From the NCBI GenBank assembly GCA_021029595.1, contig JAJJOY010000003.1:1-64000 (forward strand): a DNA stretch of 64,000 nucleotides, given 5' to 3'. Positions 1 to 8,239 of this stretch are shown here, in pieces. The stretch comes from Hominenteromicrobium mulieris (GTDB lineage Bacteria; Bacillota; Clostridia; Oscillospirales; Acutalibacteraceae). Each line of letters begins with the position of its first letter. The first letter of the stretch is position 1. The notes under the pieces were generated by a model that saw only the letters and a list, made by a program, of their open reading frames with translations, was not told where the DNA came from and made no database searches. Position numbers and translations under genes: made by a program.

Positions 1-5
1 AGGGA

Positions 6-35
6 TTGTCTGTAGGCCATGTCCTGTGTTATACT
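6..35 (+). promoter_or_regulatory. Possible sigma-A promoter near the window edge
   Basis: TTGTCT (6-11) and TATACT (30-35) are separated by 18 bases. No gene starts close downstream; the next one is at 260 and has its own better promoter. It may produce a long leader or belong to a feature cut by the window edge. Confidence 0.3.
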
Positions 36-131
36 CTTACTCATGAGGAATATGGTCTCCTTTCGGAAAGTTTGGTGTGGTAGCTTAACTTTAACACATG
101 AGGCCCTATTCCTCATACCCTTTTTATTCAA

Positions 132-174
132 TTGTCCAAGATGTATTGTAGTCCTACAAACAATTCAAGGACAA
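132..174. promoter_or_regulatory. Nested dyads upstream of the AraC-type gene
   Basis: TTGTCC (132-137) pairs with GGACAA (169-174). Inside lies the tighter dyad TTGTAG-tc-CTACAA (146-159). The whole unit sits just upstream of the -35 box at 190, where an activator or autoregulator would bind. Which protein binds is inference. Confidence 0.35.
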
Positions 175-189
175 ATTATGCAAAGCATA

Positions 190-217
190 TTGACAAATTG
201 TGCAAACCGTGTACAAT
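190..217 (+). promoter_or_regulatory. Promoter of the AraC-type regulator
   Basis: TTGACA (190-195) and TACAAT (212-217) with a 16-base spacer lie about 43 bases ahead of the start codon at 260. Confidence 0.7.
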
Positions 218-259
218 ATAGGTACAAAAAGTAAATTTTGTGGTGAAGTTGGTGGGCAT

Positions 260-1147
260 ATGTTACAAAGTACTATCTTAGACACACAAAAATGCGAGCA
301 TGAAACCGCATCCATTTTGAACAATTTTACTATTGCCTTCGGAAAGGTGCATTGGGGCTTCCCGGATTTCGAAAACTTGGATGAATTGTTCGAAAATCAG
401 CAGTTTGTTTTGATGCTCTGCGTCAAAGCTTCGTCTGAAAAAAGTGATTTATATTTGAATAACGACATTTTTAATGTAATTACCGGAGGGGTAATTTGTG
501 TGCGCCGCAGCGATAAAATCCTTTGGAATCACTGCTGCTGCGAGAACATGCAGATTCTTTGGCTTCCCTTTACAATGAAATGCGTTTCCGACTGTTCCTG
601 CGAAGACGCCGATGTTTTAAATGACTTTTTGTGTGGAAAGCTGAGCCCTGTCGGTTATAATACACAGCTGATTGATTACAGCGACTTTCTCAGAAAGCGC
701 GTTTGCAACTATACCAAGTGCTGCCTGAACCAAGTTCTTTCCGGATTTATACTGGACTGCATTTTTACCCTTAAGCAAAATTACGACGGCCTCTCCAACA
801 AGGACAAAATCACCCAATACCTGCTCGACCACGCAACGGAGAAGATCAGCGTGCCGGAACTTGCGAAAAAGCTTTCGATTTCCGAACGCGCACTGTTCTA
901 TTATTTTCAAGATAACTTCGGTTCCACCCCGAGCAATTACATTAATCGTATACGCATGAACGCCGCCGCAGAGCACATCCACCGCGGGTTATCCGTGAAA
1001 GAAGTGACCGAAATGTACCACTTTTCGGAATCTTCTGCGTTCTGCCGGTTATTTAAGAAGTACTTCGGCATCACGCCGACGGAATACCGGCAGCTGGCAG
1101 AGAAATCGCAGCTGAAAATCGTCTCGCGGGACGAGCTGAAGGATTAA
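260..1147 (+). CDS. AraC-family transcriptional regulator
   Basis: A 295-residue DNA-binding regulator. The last ~100 residues form the two helix-turn-helix units of the AraC/XylS fold: the first around ISVPELAKKLSISERALFYY, the second around SVKEVTEMYHFSESSAFCR, closed by the usual FKKYFGITPTEYR segment. The first ~180 residues match no sensor domain I recognise; they are rich in Cys (for example a CCCEN stretch), so the signal is unknown. I start it at ATG 260 because a GGTG-rich ribosome site lies just ahead and the promoter at 190-217 would otherwise overlap the coding region; an in-frame ATG at 200 is less likely. The gene stands alone and ends in a strong terminator. No sugar operon adjoins inside the window, so its target is not known. 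Confidence 0.85.
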   Translation: MLQSTILDTQKCEHETASILNNFTIAFGKVHWGFPDFENLDELFENQQFVLMLCVKASSEKSDLYLNNDIFNVITGGVICVRRSDKILWNHCCCENMQILWLPFTMKCVSDCSCEDADVLNDFLCGKLSPVGYNTQLIDYSDFLRKRVCNYTKCCLNQVLSGFILDCIFTLKQNYDGLSNKDKITQYLLDHATEKISVPELAKKLSISERALFYYFQDNFGSTPSNYINRIRMNAAAEHIHRGLSVKEVTEMYHFSESSAFCRLFKKYFGITPTEYRQLAEKSQLKIVSRDELKD

Positions 1148-1180
1148 CCGTATATCTTTCACGCGATCCATAGATAACAA

Positions 1181-1219
1181 AACACCGCCCGTTCGGAAAA
1201 GCTCCGAGCGGACGGTGTT
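1181..1219. terminator. Bidirectional terminator between the AraC-type gene and thrS
   Basis: A 16-base stem (1181-1196 with 1204-1219, one mismatch) and a 7-base loop. T-rich sequence follows on the plus side and TTTTG on the minus side, so it can end both converging genes. Confidence 0.85.
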
Positions 1220-1246
1220 CTTTATCTTATATTATATTGTATTCGA

Positions 1247-3181
1247 TCAGTCAATGACCTTGTTGTCGCGATCCGGAACAATTTTTTCAAGGAACTGCTC
1301 TACGGTCATGGCGCCGAGGTCGCCCTCTTTGCGCTTACGGATAGAGATGGTGTTGTTTTCGATGTCCTTATCGCCGACAACGACCATGTACGGCACCTTT
1401 TCGAGCTGTGCTTCGCGAATCTTGTAGCCAATCTTCTCGCTGCGGTCGTCGACCTCGCAGCGGAAGCCCTTGTCTTCAAGCTGCTTCTTGACTTCATAGA
1501 GATAGTCGAGGTGGCGGTCTGCGATGGGCAGCAGCTTCACCTGTACCGGGGCGAGCCACAGCGGGAACGCGCCTGCGTACTTTTCGATGAGCAACGCGAG
1601 GGTACGCTCGTAGCAGCCGATGGAGGTACGGTGAATGATGCACGGGGTCTTCTGCTTGCCGTCCTTATCGGTGTAGACCATGCCGAACTGCTCGGCAAGC
1701 ATCTGGTCAATCTGAATGGTGATAAGCGTATCTTCCTTGCCGTACACGTTCTTAATCTGGATATCGAGCTTCGGGCCGTAGAACGCAGCTTCGCCGATGC
1801 CGATCTCGTACGGAATCTCGAGGTGATTAAGGATGCGCTCCATGAGGCCCTGTGCCTCGTTCCACTGCTCTTCCGTACCGATATACTTTGCACGGTCATT
1901 CGGGTCCCATTGCGAGAAGCGGTAGGAAACGTCCTCATACAGACCGAGTGTCTTCAGCATGAAGATTGCAAGCTCCAGGCACTTTCTGAACTCATCTTCC
2001 AGCTGCTCCGGTGTGCACATGAGGTGGCCTTCGGAAATGGTGAACTGGCGCACACGGATCAGGCCGTGCATCTCGCCGCTTGCTTCATTACGGAACAGTG
2101 TGGAGGTCTCGTTGTAGCGCAGCGGCAGGTCGCGGTAGGAACGCTTGCGGTTTAAATAAGCCTGATACTGGAACGGGCAGGTCATCGGGCGCAGAGCGAA
2201 GACTTCCTTGTCCTTCTCCTCGTCGCCGAGCACGAACATGCCATCCTTATAATGATCCCAGTGACCGGAGATCTTGTACAGGTCGCTCTTTGCCATAAAC
2301 GGGGTCTTTGTCAGCAGCCAGCCGCGGCGCTGCTCCTCGTCCTCGACGAAGCGCTGCAGAAGCTGAACGATGCGTGCGCCCTTCGGCAGCAGGATCGGCA
2401 AGCCCTGACCGATAACGTCGCTTGTGGTGAAAAGCTCCAGCTCACGGCCGAGCTTGTTGTGATCGCGCTTCTTGGCTTCCTCCATCATGGTGAGGTGCTC
2501 TTCCAGCAAGCTCTGCTTCGGGAACGCGATGCCGTAGAGACGCTGCAGCATCTTGTTGCTTGCATCGCCGCGCCAGTATGCACCTGTGATGGAGGTGAGC
2601 TTTACAGCCTTGACATTGCCGGTGCGCATGAGGTGCGGGCCTGCGCAGAGGTCCGTGAAATCGCCCTGCTTATAGAAGGAGATGTGCTCGCCCTCGGCAG
2701 CGTGCTCACGGATGAGCTCCTCTTTATAGTCCTGACCCTTCATGAGCTCCAGTGCTTCCGCGACCGGCAGCTCGAAGCGTTCAATCTCGATGTCTTCCTT
2801 GATGATCTTCTTCATCTCGGCTTCGATCTTTGCGAGGTCGTCGTTGGTGATGGCCTGCGGCAGCTCCATATCATAATAGAAGCCGTTATCCACAGCCGGG
2901 CCGATGGCGAACTTTGTGCCCGGGTACAGGCGGTTTACCGCCTGCGCCATGATGTGGGACGCGGTGTGCCAATATGCCTTTTTTCCCTCTTTATCGTCAA
3001 ACGTCAAAATCTCTACTTTGCAATCTTCGTTGAGCACGGTGCGCAGGTCGCACACCTCGCCGTTCACTTTTGCGGCACATGCGGACTTATAAAGACCCAT
3101 GCCGATGCTTTTTGCGACTTCCGCTACGGAAACGCCGCTTTCAAATTCCTTTTCGCTGCCCTTCAGGTCAACCTTGATCAT
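1247..3181 (-). CDS. thrS: Threonyl-tRNA synthetase
   Basis: A 644-residue class II synthetase that charges tRNA-Thr and edits Ser-tRNA in its N-terminal part. The order is TGS domain (~1-60), editing domain with an HTASH motif, catalytic core with zinc ligands in MTCP, SEGH and the IHR of motif 3 (GCYERTLALLIE), then the C-terminal anticodon-binding domain. The core is divergent: MTCPFQYQAY replaces the common MNCPGH-type string and LRYNETSTLFRNE replaces the usual motif 2 text, so it is an alternative bacterial subtype rather than the E. coli type. The start at 3181 follows GGAAAGG; frames further upstream run into the T-box terminator. The gene is monocistronic and its expression should depend on uncharged tRNA-Thr through the leader. 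Confidence 0.95.
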   Translation of the reverse strand: MIKVDLKGSEKEFESGVSVAEVAKSIGMGLYKSACAAKVNGEVCDLRTVLNEDCKVEILTFDDKEGKKAYWHTASHIMAQAVNRLYPGTKFAIGPAVDNGFYYDMELPQAITNDDLAKIEAEMKKIIKEDIEIERFELPVAEALELMKGQDYKEELIREHAAEGEHISFYKQGDFTDLCAGPHLMRTGNVKAVKLTSITGAYWRGDASNKMLQRLYGIAFPKQSLLEEHLTMMEEAKKRDHNKLGRELELFTTSDVIGQGLPILLPKGARIVQLLQRFVEDEEQRRGWLLTKTPFMAKSDLYKISGHWDHYKDGMFVLGDEEKDKEVFALRPMTCPFQYQAYLNRKRSYRDLPLRYNETSTLFRNEASGEMHGLIRVRQFTISEGHLMCTPEQLEDEFRKCLELAIFMLKTLGLYEDVSYRFSQWDPNDRAKYIGTEEQWNEAQGLMERILNHLEIPYEIGIGEAAFYGPKLDIQIKNVYGKEDTLITIQIDQMLAEQFGMVYTDKDGKQKTPCIIHRTSIGCYERTLALLIEKYAGAFPLWLAPVQVKLLPIADRHLDYLYEVKKQLEDKGFRCEVDDRSEKIGYKIREAQLEKVPYMVVVGDKDIENNTISIRKRKEGDLGAMTVEQFLEKIVPDRDNKVID

Positions 3182-3210
3182 GATTCTCAATCCTTTCCTA
3201 ATTCTCTGAT

Positions 3211-3251
3211 AAAATAAAAAGCCCCGGGATCCCTCACCGGGATCTCGGGGC
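3211..3251 (-). terminator. T-box terminator of the thrS leader
   Basis: A GC-rich stem (GCCCCGGGATCCC with GGGATCTCGGGGC on the plus strand, 3221-3251), followed on the minus strand by a T-rich tract (3211-3220). It lies between the T-box motif and the thrS ribosome site. Confidence 0.9.
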
Positions 3252-3480
3252 GACACTGCGCGGTTCCACCCGAGTTCCTGCGTGTTAAAACACACTTGTG
3301 TTAACACACAGCTCGTTCTTCCGCCTTAACGCGGCGGCAACGTCCGCCTTTTCGGTAAACCGTTCGGCGGCGGCTCAAAGGCGGTATTTCGGTTTCGCTT
3401 TCCGCGGTGCTTTCAGCCGGTGGCAACCGCTCTCTTTCGAAAAGACCTGAACCCGAACTTCCTTATCAAAGCCCTTTTCT
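3212..3480 (-). ncRNA. T-box riboswitch leader of thrS
   Basis: The conserved T-box sequence TGGAACCGCG is present on the minus strand (complement of 3259-3268), preceded by GGG, and is followed by an intrinsic terminator at 3211-3251. Family knowledge: uncharged tRNA pairs its anticodon with a specifier codon in stem I and its acceptor end with the antiterminator, allowing read-through. The leader from promoter to terminator is about 270 bases, a normal T-box size. I did not fix the specifier codon by eye; Thr is inferred from the downstream gene. Confidence 0.92.
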
Positions 3481-3487
3481 TGTCCCC

Positions 3488-3516
3488 ATACTATCACCGT
3501 TTTTCTGAAATGTCAA
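3488..3516 (-). promoter_or_regulatory. Promoter of the thrS T-box transcript
   Basis: On the minus strand TTGACA (complement of 3511-3516) and TAGTAT (complement of 3488-3493) with an exact 17-base spacer. Transcription should begin near 3480. Confidence 0.85.
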
Positions 3517-3615
3517 CACCCAAGAAAAGAGTTTTTCACATAAATTCTTCATCGTCTATTATCGTAGACAGTAAAATGTCTATTTACGCATACAATTTGT
3601 GTAGAGGTGATACAC

Positions 3616-3855
3616 TTGCTTTGGGAAAATAATATTGTGGGGCAAACAATACGGTCTGTGCGCAAAGCAAAAGGCATGTCGCAAGAGGTTTTAAGCGGCT
3701 TTGCGGGCATCGCGCGCACGCATTTGACGATGATCGAGTGCGGAACAAAGCAGGCGAATTTCTCGACGATATGCAAGATTGCGGAAGCGTTTGACATGCG
3801 CCCCAGCGAGCTTGTCCGCAAAATGGAAGAAGCGGAAGAAAAGCGGGATAAATAG
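3616..3855 (+). CDS. Small XRE-type DNA-binding protein
   Basis: A 79-residue protein that is almost entirely one Cro/C1-type helix-turn-helix (KAKGMSQEVLSGFAGIART and a following recognition helix with ECGTKQ). The start is read as TTG 3616 because AGAGGTG sits six bases ahead; a GTG at 3607 would overlap that site. It has no sensor domain, so it probably acts as a dimeric autoregulator or as a relic of a mobile-element repressor. It stands alone between the thrS promoter and rny, and its targets are unknown. Confidence 0.75.
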   Translation: MLWENNIVGQTIRSVRKAKGMSQEVLSGFAGIARTHLTMIECGTKQANFSTICKIAEAFDMRPSELVRKMEEAEEKRDK

Positions 3856-3959
3856 ACCCGCAGAAAAAATTTTTCTTCTAAAAAGCAAAAAAATCGGCTT
3901 ATATACTGGGCTCTTGTATAAAACAGAAAGAAACCGTAATTATTTCTTAAATTCTTTGG

Positions 3960-3988
3960 TTGACATATGCAAGGAAAAGAGATAAAAT
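3960..3988 (+). promoter_or_regulatory. Promoter of rny
   Basis: TTGACA (3960-3965), 17-base spacer, TAAAAT (3983-3988). It implies a leader of about 145 bases before the rny start. That leader contains an imperfect stem CAGCCG...CGGCTG near 4020-4053. Confidence 0.85.
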
Positions 3989-4140
3989 TGTACATGGAGT
4001 GTTTTACACTTTTTAAGTCAGCCGTGTTCCGAGCAGTTTATGCGGCTGCTTTTTGTGTGGAACCTTCACAGGGAATAACGCACCCTGCATAACCTAATTT
4101 AGTAATTGAATATCGAAAACCTTAGCGAAGGAGGTGCCCA

Positions 4141-5703
4141 ATGCCACAAGTACCAATTTGGGGTTGTGTTCTGATCGTACTGGCAGTCGCCGCTTTGTGC
4201 GGCGCTCTCGCTTTCTTTGCGGGTGTGAATCATCGAAAAAGAGAAGCGGAAGCTGCCATCGGTTCGGCAGAAGACGAAGCCAAGCGGATCATCAGCAACG
4301 CGATCAAAACGGCTGCCGCAAAGAAAAAGGAAGCCGTGCTCGAGGGCAAGGACGAAATTCATCGTCTGCGCAACGAGTCCGAACGCGAGATGAATGACCG
4401 CAGAAAAGAAATTCAGCGCCAGGAGCGCCGCGTTTCCCAGAAGGAAGAATCTTTGGATAAAAAGATGGAAAATCTGGAATCCAAAGAAAACGCGGTCGAA
4501 AATAAGATGCGCAAGGCGGAGGAACGCCTGAAAGAGGCAGAATCCGTTAAGAAAAGTCAGATCGACATGTTGGAGAGGATCTCTTCCTTTACCGTGGACC
4601 AGGCAAAAGAGTATTTGCTCAAGTTACTTGAGGATGATCTTGTGCATGAAAAGGCCATTAAAGTAATGGAGTATGAACAGCAGACGAAGGAAGAATGCGA
4701 CAAGCTGGCAAGAGAGATCATTTCGGTCGCCATTCAGCGCTGCGCGGCGGATCACGTATCCGAAGCCGCCATCAGCGTCGTTCCGCTGCCCAACGATGAA
4801 ATGAAGGGCAGAATCATCGGCCGCGAAGGCCGTAACATCCGCGCCATTGAACAGCTTACCGGCGTGGATCTCATCATCGATGACACACCTGAAGCCATTA
4901 CGCTTTCGAGCTTTGAGCCCGTAAGACGTGAAGTGGCAAGAATCGCCCTTGAAAAGCTGATCTCGGATGGCAGAATCCACCCGACCAGAATTGAGGAGAC
5001 GATTGAGAAAGCCCGCCGCGAAGTGGATGCAACCATTAAAGCCGAGGGCGAACGCGCCGTGCTTGCTGCCGGCGTAAACGGCATTCACCATGAGCTTGTT
5101 AAGCTGCTTGGTCGGCTGCGTTACCGCACCAGCTATGGACAGAATGTCCTCAACCACTCTCTGGAAGTTTCTTACCTTGCCGGTATGATGGCTTCCGAAC
5201 TGGGCCTTGACCCCACCATTGCAAGAAGAGCAGGTTTGCTGCATGATATCGGCAAAGCGCTCGACCACGAGATTGAAGGCTCCCATGTGGAGATCGGCGT
5301 GGATGTTGCAAGAAAGTACAAGGAAAGCGAAGCCGTTATCCACGCAATTGCCGCACACCACGGCGACATTGAAGCGAAAACGGTCATTGCCTGCCTGGTG
5401 CAGGCAGCCGACGCCATCTCGGCAGCACGCCCCGGCGCGCGCCGCGAGAACATCGAAAACTATATCAAACGTCTCGAAAAGCTCGAGGCCGTGGCTGCAT
5501 CGTTTGACGGTGTGGATCGCTGCTACGCCATTCAGGCCGGCCGCGAGATCCGCGTCATGGTAAAGCCCGAAGTGATCAACGATGAGAAAATGACGCTGCT
5601 CGCCCGCGACATCTGCAAGAAGATTGAGGAAGACCTCGAATATCCGGGTCAGATTAAGGTCAACATGATCCGTGAAAGCAGAGCGGTCGATTTCGCGAAA
5701 TAA
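4141..5703 (+). CDS. rny: Ribonuclease Y
   Basis: A 520-residue membrane-anchored endoribonuclease that starts mRNA decay in Firmicutes. In order: one transmembrane helix (~5-27), a long charged coiled coil (~30-190), a KH RNA-binding domain with [15 protein letters not shown] (~220), and an HD phosphohydrolase domain with [12 protein letters not shown] (~360) whose His-Asp pair binds the metal. The length matches the family. A strong GGAGG precedes ATG 4141. The gene has its own promoter and terminator and is therefore a single-gene unit beside spo0A, which converges on it. Confidence 0.97.
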   Translation: MPQVPIWGCVLIVLAVAALCGALAFFAGVNHRKREAEAAIGSAEDEAKRIISNAIKTAAAKKKEAVLEGKDEIHRLRNESEREMNDRRKEIQRQERRVSQKEESLDKKMENLESKENAVENKMRKAEERLKEAESVKKSQIDMLERISSFTVDQAKEYLLKLLEDDLVHEKAIKVMEYEQQTKEECDKLAREIISVAIQRCAADHVSEAAISVVPLPNDEMKGRIIGREGRNIRAIEQLTGVDLIIDDTPEAITLSSFEPVRREVARIALEKLISDGRIHPTRIEETIEKARREVDATIKAEGERAVLAAGVNGIHHELVKLLGRLRYRTSYGQNVLNHSLEVSYLAGMMASELGLDPTIARRAGLLHDIGKALDHEIEGSHVEIGVDVARKYKESEAVIHAIAAHHGDIEAKTVIACLVQAADAISAARPGARRENIENYIKRLEKLEAVAASFDGVDRCYAIQAGREIRVMVKPEVINDEKMTLLARDICKKIEEDLEYPGQIKVNMIRESRAVDFAK

Positions 5704-5740
5704 CATAGTTCGTCACAACGCTCAACCGAATCACAAGCAA

Positions 5741-5774
5741 AGCCCTCCGGGAGGAATCTCGGAGGGCTTTTGTT
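5741..5774. terminator. Terminator of rny
   Basis: AGCCCTCC pairs with GGAGGGCT (5741-5768) followed by TTTTGTT. The minus strand also ends the stem in TTTGCTT, so it may serve as a backstop for spo0A. Confidence 0.9.
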
Positions 5775-5775
5775 A

Positions 5776-5920
5776 TGTAAAACCGCGCGTCGGTAGGTTC
5801 TCCCCCGCCTCGGCACACGATTTTACTGTAAAAAAAGCAACACCTCTTACCCTGCCGACAAGATCAAACATAAATGCTCGGATTTTCGGTGCTACGGTCA
5901 AAAGGCGTTGCTTTGCAAAA
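5776..5920 (-). other. Structured non-coding stretch downstream of spo0A
   Basis: The 303 bases between rny and spo0A hold no gene. On the minus strand AAAGCAACGCCT (near 5902-5913) can pair with AGGTGTTGCTTT (near 5833-5844), with a loop of about 57 bases, and is followed by a run of seven T. This reads as a spo0A terminator with an unusually long loop. A second inverted pair, gtaaaaccg (5778-5786) and cgattttac (5818-5826), flanks a C-rich segment. I recognise no RNA family. Confidence 0.45.
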
Positions 5921-6006
5921 TACAATTTTAATTATGTGCTGAAATTTGTGTTAGCTTTGACAAACGGATCACACAAAATATGTGTAAAAAATTCACATTT
6001 TGTCGA

Positions 6007-6765
6007 TTAAGACGCATTATCCATCTGCAAACACAGTTTATCGGAAATCATGGCGATGAACTCGCTGTTCGTGGGCTTGCCCCGCGTATTGTGAATGGTG
6101 TAACCGAAATACGAATTCAACACATCCACATCACCGCGATCCCAAGCGACTTCGATCGCATGGCGAATGGCGCGTTCCACACGGGAGCTCGTGGTCTCGT
6201 ACTGCTTTGCCACACTCGGATAAAGCTGTTTTGTCACCGCATTGATAATCTCCGGGTCTTCGATGGCCATGATGATGGAATCCCGAAGATAGTGGTATCC
6301 CTTAATGTGGGCCGGCACGCCAATCTGATGCAGAATCTCCGTGACCTGAATGCGCAGGTCGCTGCGGCTGGTGCCGTTTGACGGATGCTGTGCCGCACCG
6401 GCCAACGTAAAGATACGGTCGATGATCTCTGTTTTACTGAACGGCTGGATGGCGTAATAATCTGCGCCGGCCTCCATGATCTGCCGCTCCAAAGCGTTTG
6501 AGGAATGCGCTGCCGTGATGATGAACACCGGCTTTGGCAGTCCCTCGGCCTTCACAGCGTGCATAACGCCCAGTGCATCTACGCCCGCCATAAAGAGATC
6601 CATTACGACCACATCCGGTTTTTCATCCCGTATTTTGGTCAGTAGCGCTGTTCCGTTCCTGTTTACGGTCACAACCTGTGCACCCCGCGAAGCCAATGCG
6701 TCGGTGTTTTCACGGCTCCATTCGCCGTCATCCGCACAAATGATGACCTTTATTTGCTTTTCCAT
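6007..6765 (-). CDS. spo0A: Sporulation response regulator Spo0A
   Basis: A 252-residue master regulator of entry into sporulation. The receiver domain (~1-125) has the acidic pocket CADD near residues 10-13 and the phosphoacceptor Asp56 in VVVMDLFMAG, with the conserved Lys in the QPFSKTE segment. The C-terminal effector domain carries the family signature SRVERAIRHAIEVAWDRG, which reads the 0A box. AGGAGG precedes ATG 6765. Upstream lie a sigma-A-like promoter and a perfect 0A box at 6929-6937, which supports autoregulation. It lies next to spoIVB in the order spoIVB-spo0A, as in most endospore formers. Confidence 0.98.
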   Translation of the reverse strand: MEKQIKVIICADDGEWSRENTDALASRGAQVVTVNRNGTALLTKIRDEKPDVVVMDLFMAGVDALGVMHAVKAEGLPKPVFIITAAHSSNALERQIMEAGADYYAIQPFSKTEIIDRIFTLAGAAQHPSNGTSRSDLRIQVTEILHQIGVPAHIKGYHYLRDSIIMAIEDPEIINAVTKQLYPSVAKQYETTSSRVERAIRHAIEVAWDRGDVDVLNSYFGYTIHNTRGKPTNSEFIAMISDKLCLQMDNAS

Positions 6766-6799
6766 GGCTTACCTCCTGCGTGATTTAAATTGTGAACAA

Positions 6800-6828
6800 A
6801 TTTTACCATATCATACACGCTATTTCAA
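6800..6828 (-). promoter_or_regulatory. Promoter of spo0A
   Basis: Minus strand TTGAAA (complement of 6823-6828), 17-base spacer, TAAAAT (complement of 6800-6805), about 35 bases ahead of the start codon. Confidence 0.75.
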
Positions 6829-6928
6829 GAGGGTAAATGAAATTTCTTTAATTTATTTGTTTTCTAACAAAAATATGGATCTTGATTTTGTTAGCTTTCA
6901 TCACGGTTTCGGTTGATACACTTCTAAT

Positions 6929-6937
6929 TTCGACAAA
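6929..6937 (-). promoter_or_regulatory. Spo0A-binding 0A box
   Basis: The minus strand reads TTTGTCGAA, a full match to the 0A-box consensus, about 165 bases upstream of the spo0A start in the 352-base gap after spoIVB. The gap otherwise holds AT-rich DNA and the promoter. Binding is inferred from the motif. Confidence 0.6.
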
Positions 6938-7067
6938 AATCAGCAGATAATCAAATATTTTTATTACAGCCAATATCCCGGCGAGTTTCTTACCAAAAAG
7001 ATGTATAAAACAGAACGAAAACCGATTCTGTAAGATTGTGTCATACCTTCTGTGAGAAATATGACAA

Positions 7068-7098
7068 TGCGGCGCGAAAAAGGGACGCGTGCGCCGCA
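7068..7098 (-). terminator. Weak terminator of spoIVB
   Basis: TGCGGCGC (7068-7075) pairs with GCGCCGCA (7091-7098); on the minus strand it is followed by TTGTCATATTT, a poor U tract. Read-through into spo0A is possible. A second hairpin, GTCATA...TATGAC, lies at about 7040-7066. Confidence 0.5.
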
Positions 7099-7117
7099 GC
7101 CCACCGTCCCCCTCGTC

Positions 7118-8239
7118 TTAATTTTCGTTCAGGTTTTCGAGCATCGTTTCGGCAAAAATGCCATAGCCGCGTGTAGCATCATCTACGAAAACATGCGTCA
7201 CCGCACCGACCAGCTTACCGTCCTGCAAAATGGGGCAACCGCTCATGCCCTGCACAATGCCGCCGGTACGGGCAAGTAGCTCCGGATCGGTCACGTGCAG
7301 CACAAGGGTGCGTGTTTCCTGCTTGCCGTCTGTGCTGACGCGCTCAAGCTCCGCATCAAACAGCCGCATACCCTCATCGTCGATCGTGGCGGCGATCTGT
7401 ACGGCACCTGTATGCACATTTCCGCGCGGCAGCACCTCTACGGTCTCGCCCTCGTGCGGTGCGGAGAGTTTGCCGTAAAGCCCAAACTGCGTGTTCTGCG
7501 TCAGCGTGCCAAGGCTCTTGCCGCCCGTAAAATACCCGCGCAGGCGGCCCGGCCGACCGCTGCTGCCGCGCTCGATGCCGCAGACGGAAACGGCAGCCGG
7601 CTCGCCGCTGCGGATCTCCAAAACATTGCGCGTGTCGGCATCGCAAATGCCGTGGCCGAGCGCGCCGAACGCTTTGCCGTCTTCGGTGTAAAACGTCACG
7701 GTGCCGATGCCCGCAGCGCTGTCCCGCACCCACATGCCCGCTTTGTACGAGCCCTCGCACAAAACGGAAGTAACCTGCGCCGTGAACGTTTCCGTGCCGC
7801 GCCGCAGCGTGAGCGTGTTCGTTTCATTTTCGGAAAGCACAGCGGAAAGCGCAGCGTTCGTCTCTACGTTATTGCCGTTTACGGAAAGGATATAATCGCC
7901 GGGCTGAATGCCGGCTTCGCTTGCAGGGCATTTTAAGCCACCGTCTGCATAAATTTCCGAAAGTGCGGCAACAATAACGCCGTCCGAAAAAAGTTTTATG
8001 CCGAAAACATCGCCGCCAAGCTGCACGGTGCGCACCGTTTCTGTCTTTGCCGTGATATGGGAAGCAGAAACGGCGTGCGCCGCTGCGTTTTCCGGCAGCG
8101 GCAGGCCGATGAGCCCGCACACGGAAAGCATCAGTAAAGCCGCCGTGCCCACGCTTGCCGCAAATGTGCGGATGCCCTCAAAAAGCGAGATGTCGCGTCG
8201 TTTTGGGGCGTGCGGTTGCGGTTCATTTTCAAAATTCAA
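7118..8239 (-). CDS. spoIVB: SpoIVB signalling peptidase
   Basis: A 373-residue S55 serine peptidase made in the forespore and secreted into the space between the two membranes, where in Bacillus it cuts SpoIVFA to trigger pro-sigma-K processing. An N-terminal membrane segment (~28-48) is followed by a PDZ domain (~75-165, with the PGDYILSVNG loop) and the peptidase domain. The catalytic triad is visible: His196 in ALGHGI, Asp318 in HVTDPE and Ser333 in QGMSGCP, with the Asp-Ser spacing of 15 known for this family. The usual GMSGSP reads GMSGCP here, leaving the nucleophile intact. The start is TTG 8239 after AAGGAGATG. Its partner sigK is also in this window. Confidence 0.95.
   Translation of the reverse strand: MNFENEPQPHAPKRRDISLFEGIRTFAASVGTAALLMLSVCGLIGLPLPENAAAHAVSASHITAKTETVRTVQLGGDVFGIKLFSDGVIVAALSEIYADGGLKCPASEAGIQPGDYILSVNGNNVETNAALSAVLSENETNTLTLRRGTETFTAQVTSVLCEGSYKAGMWVRDSAAGIGTVTFYTEDGKAFGALGHGICDADTRNVLEIRSGEPAAVSVCGIERGSSGRPGRLRGYFTGGKSLGTLTQNTQFGLYGKLSAPHEGETVEVLPRGNVHTGAVQIAATIDDEGMRLFDAELERVSTDGKQETRTLVLHVTDPELLARTGGIVQGMSGCPILQDGKLVGAVTHVFVDDATRGYGIFAETMLENLNEN

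Noticed and set aside
4019-4056. A CAGCCG/CGGCTG hairpin with T run in the rny leader as an attenuator
   Set aside because: Six-base stem with a long loop; too weak to claim.
6000-6006. A TTTGTCGAT 0A-like sequence at the spo0A stop codon
   Set aside because: It lies at the convergent end of genes with no promoter nearby; likely chance.
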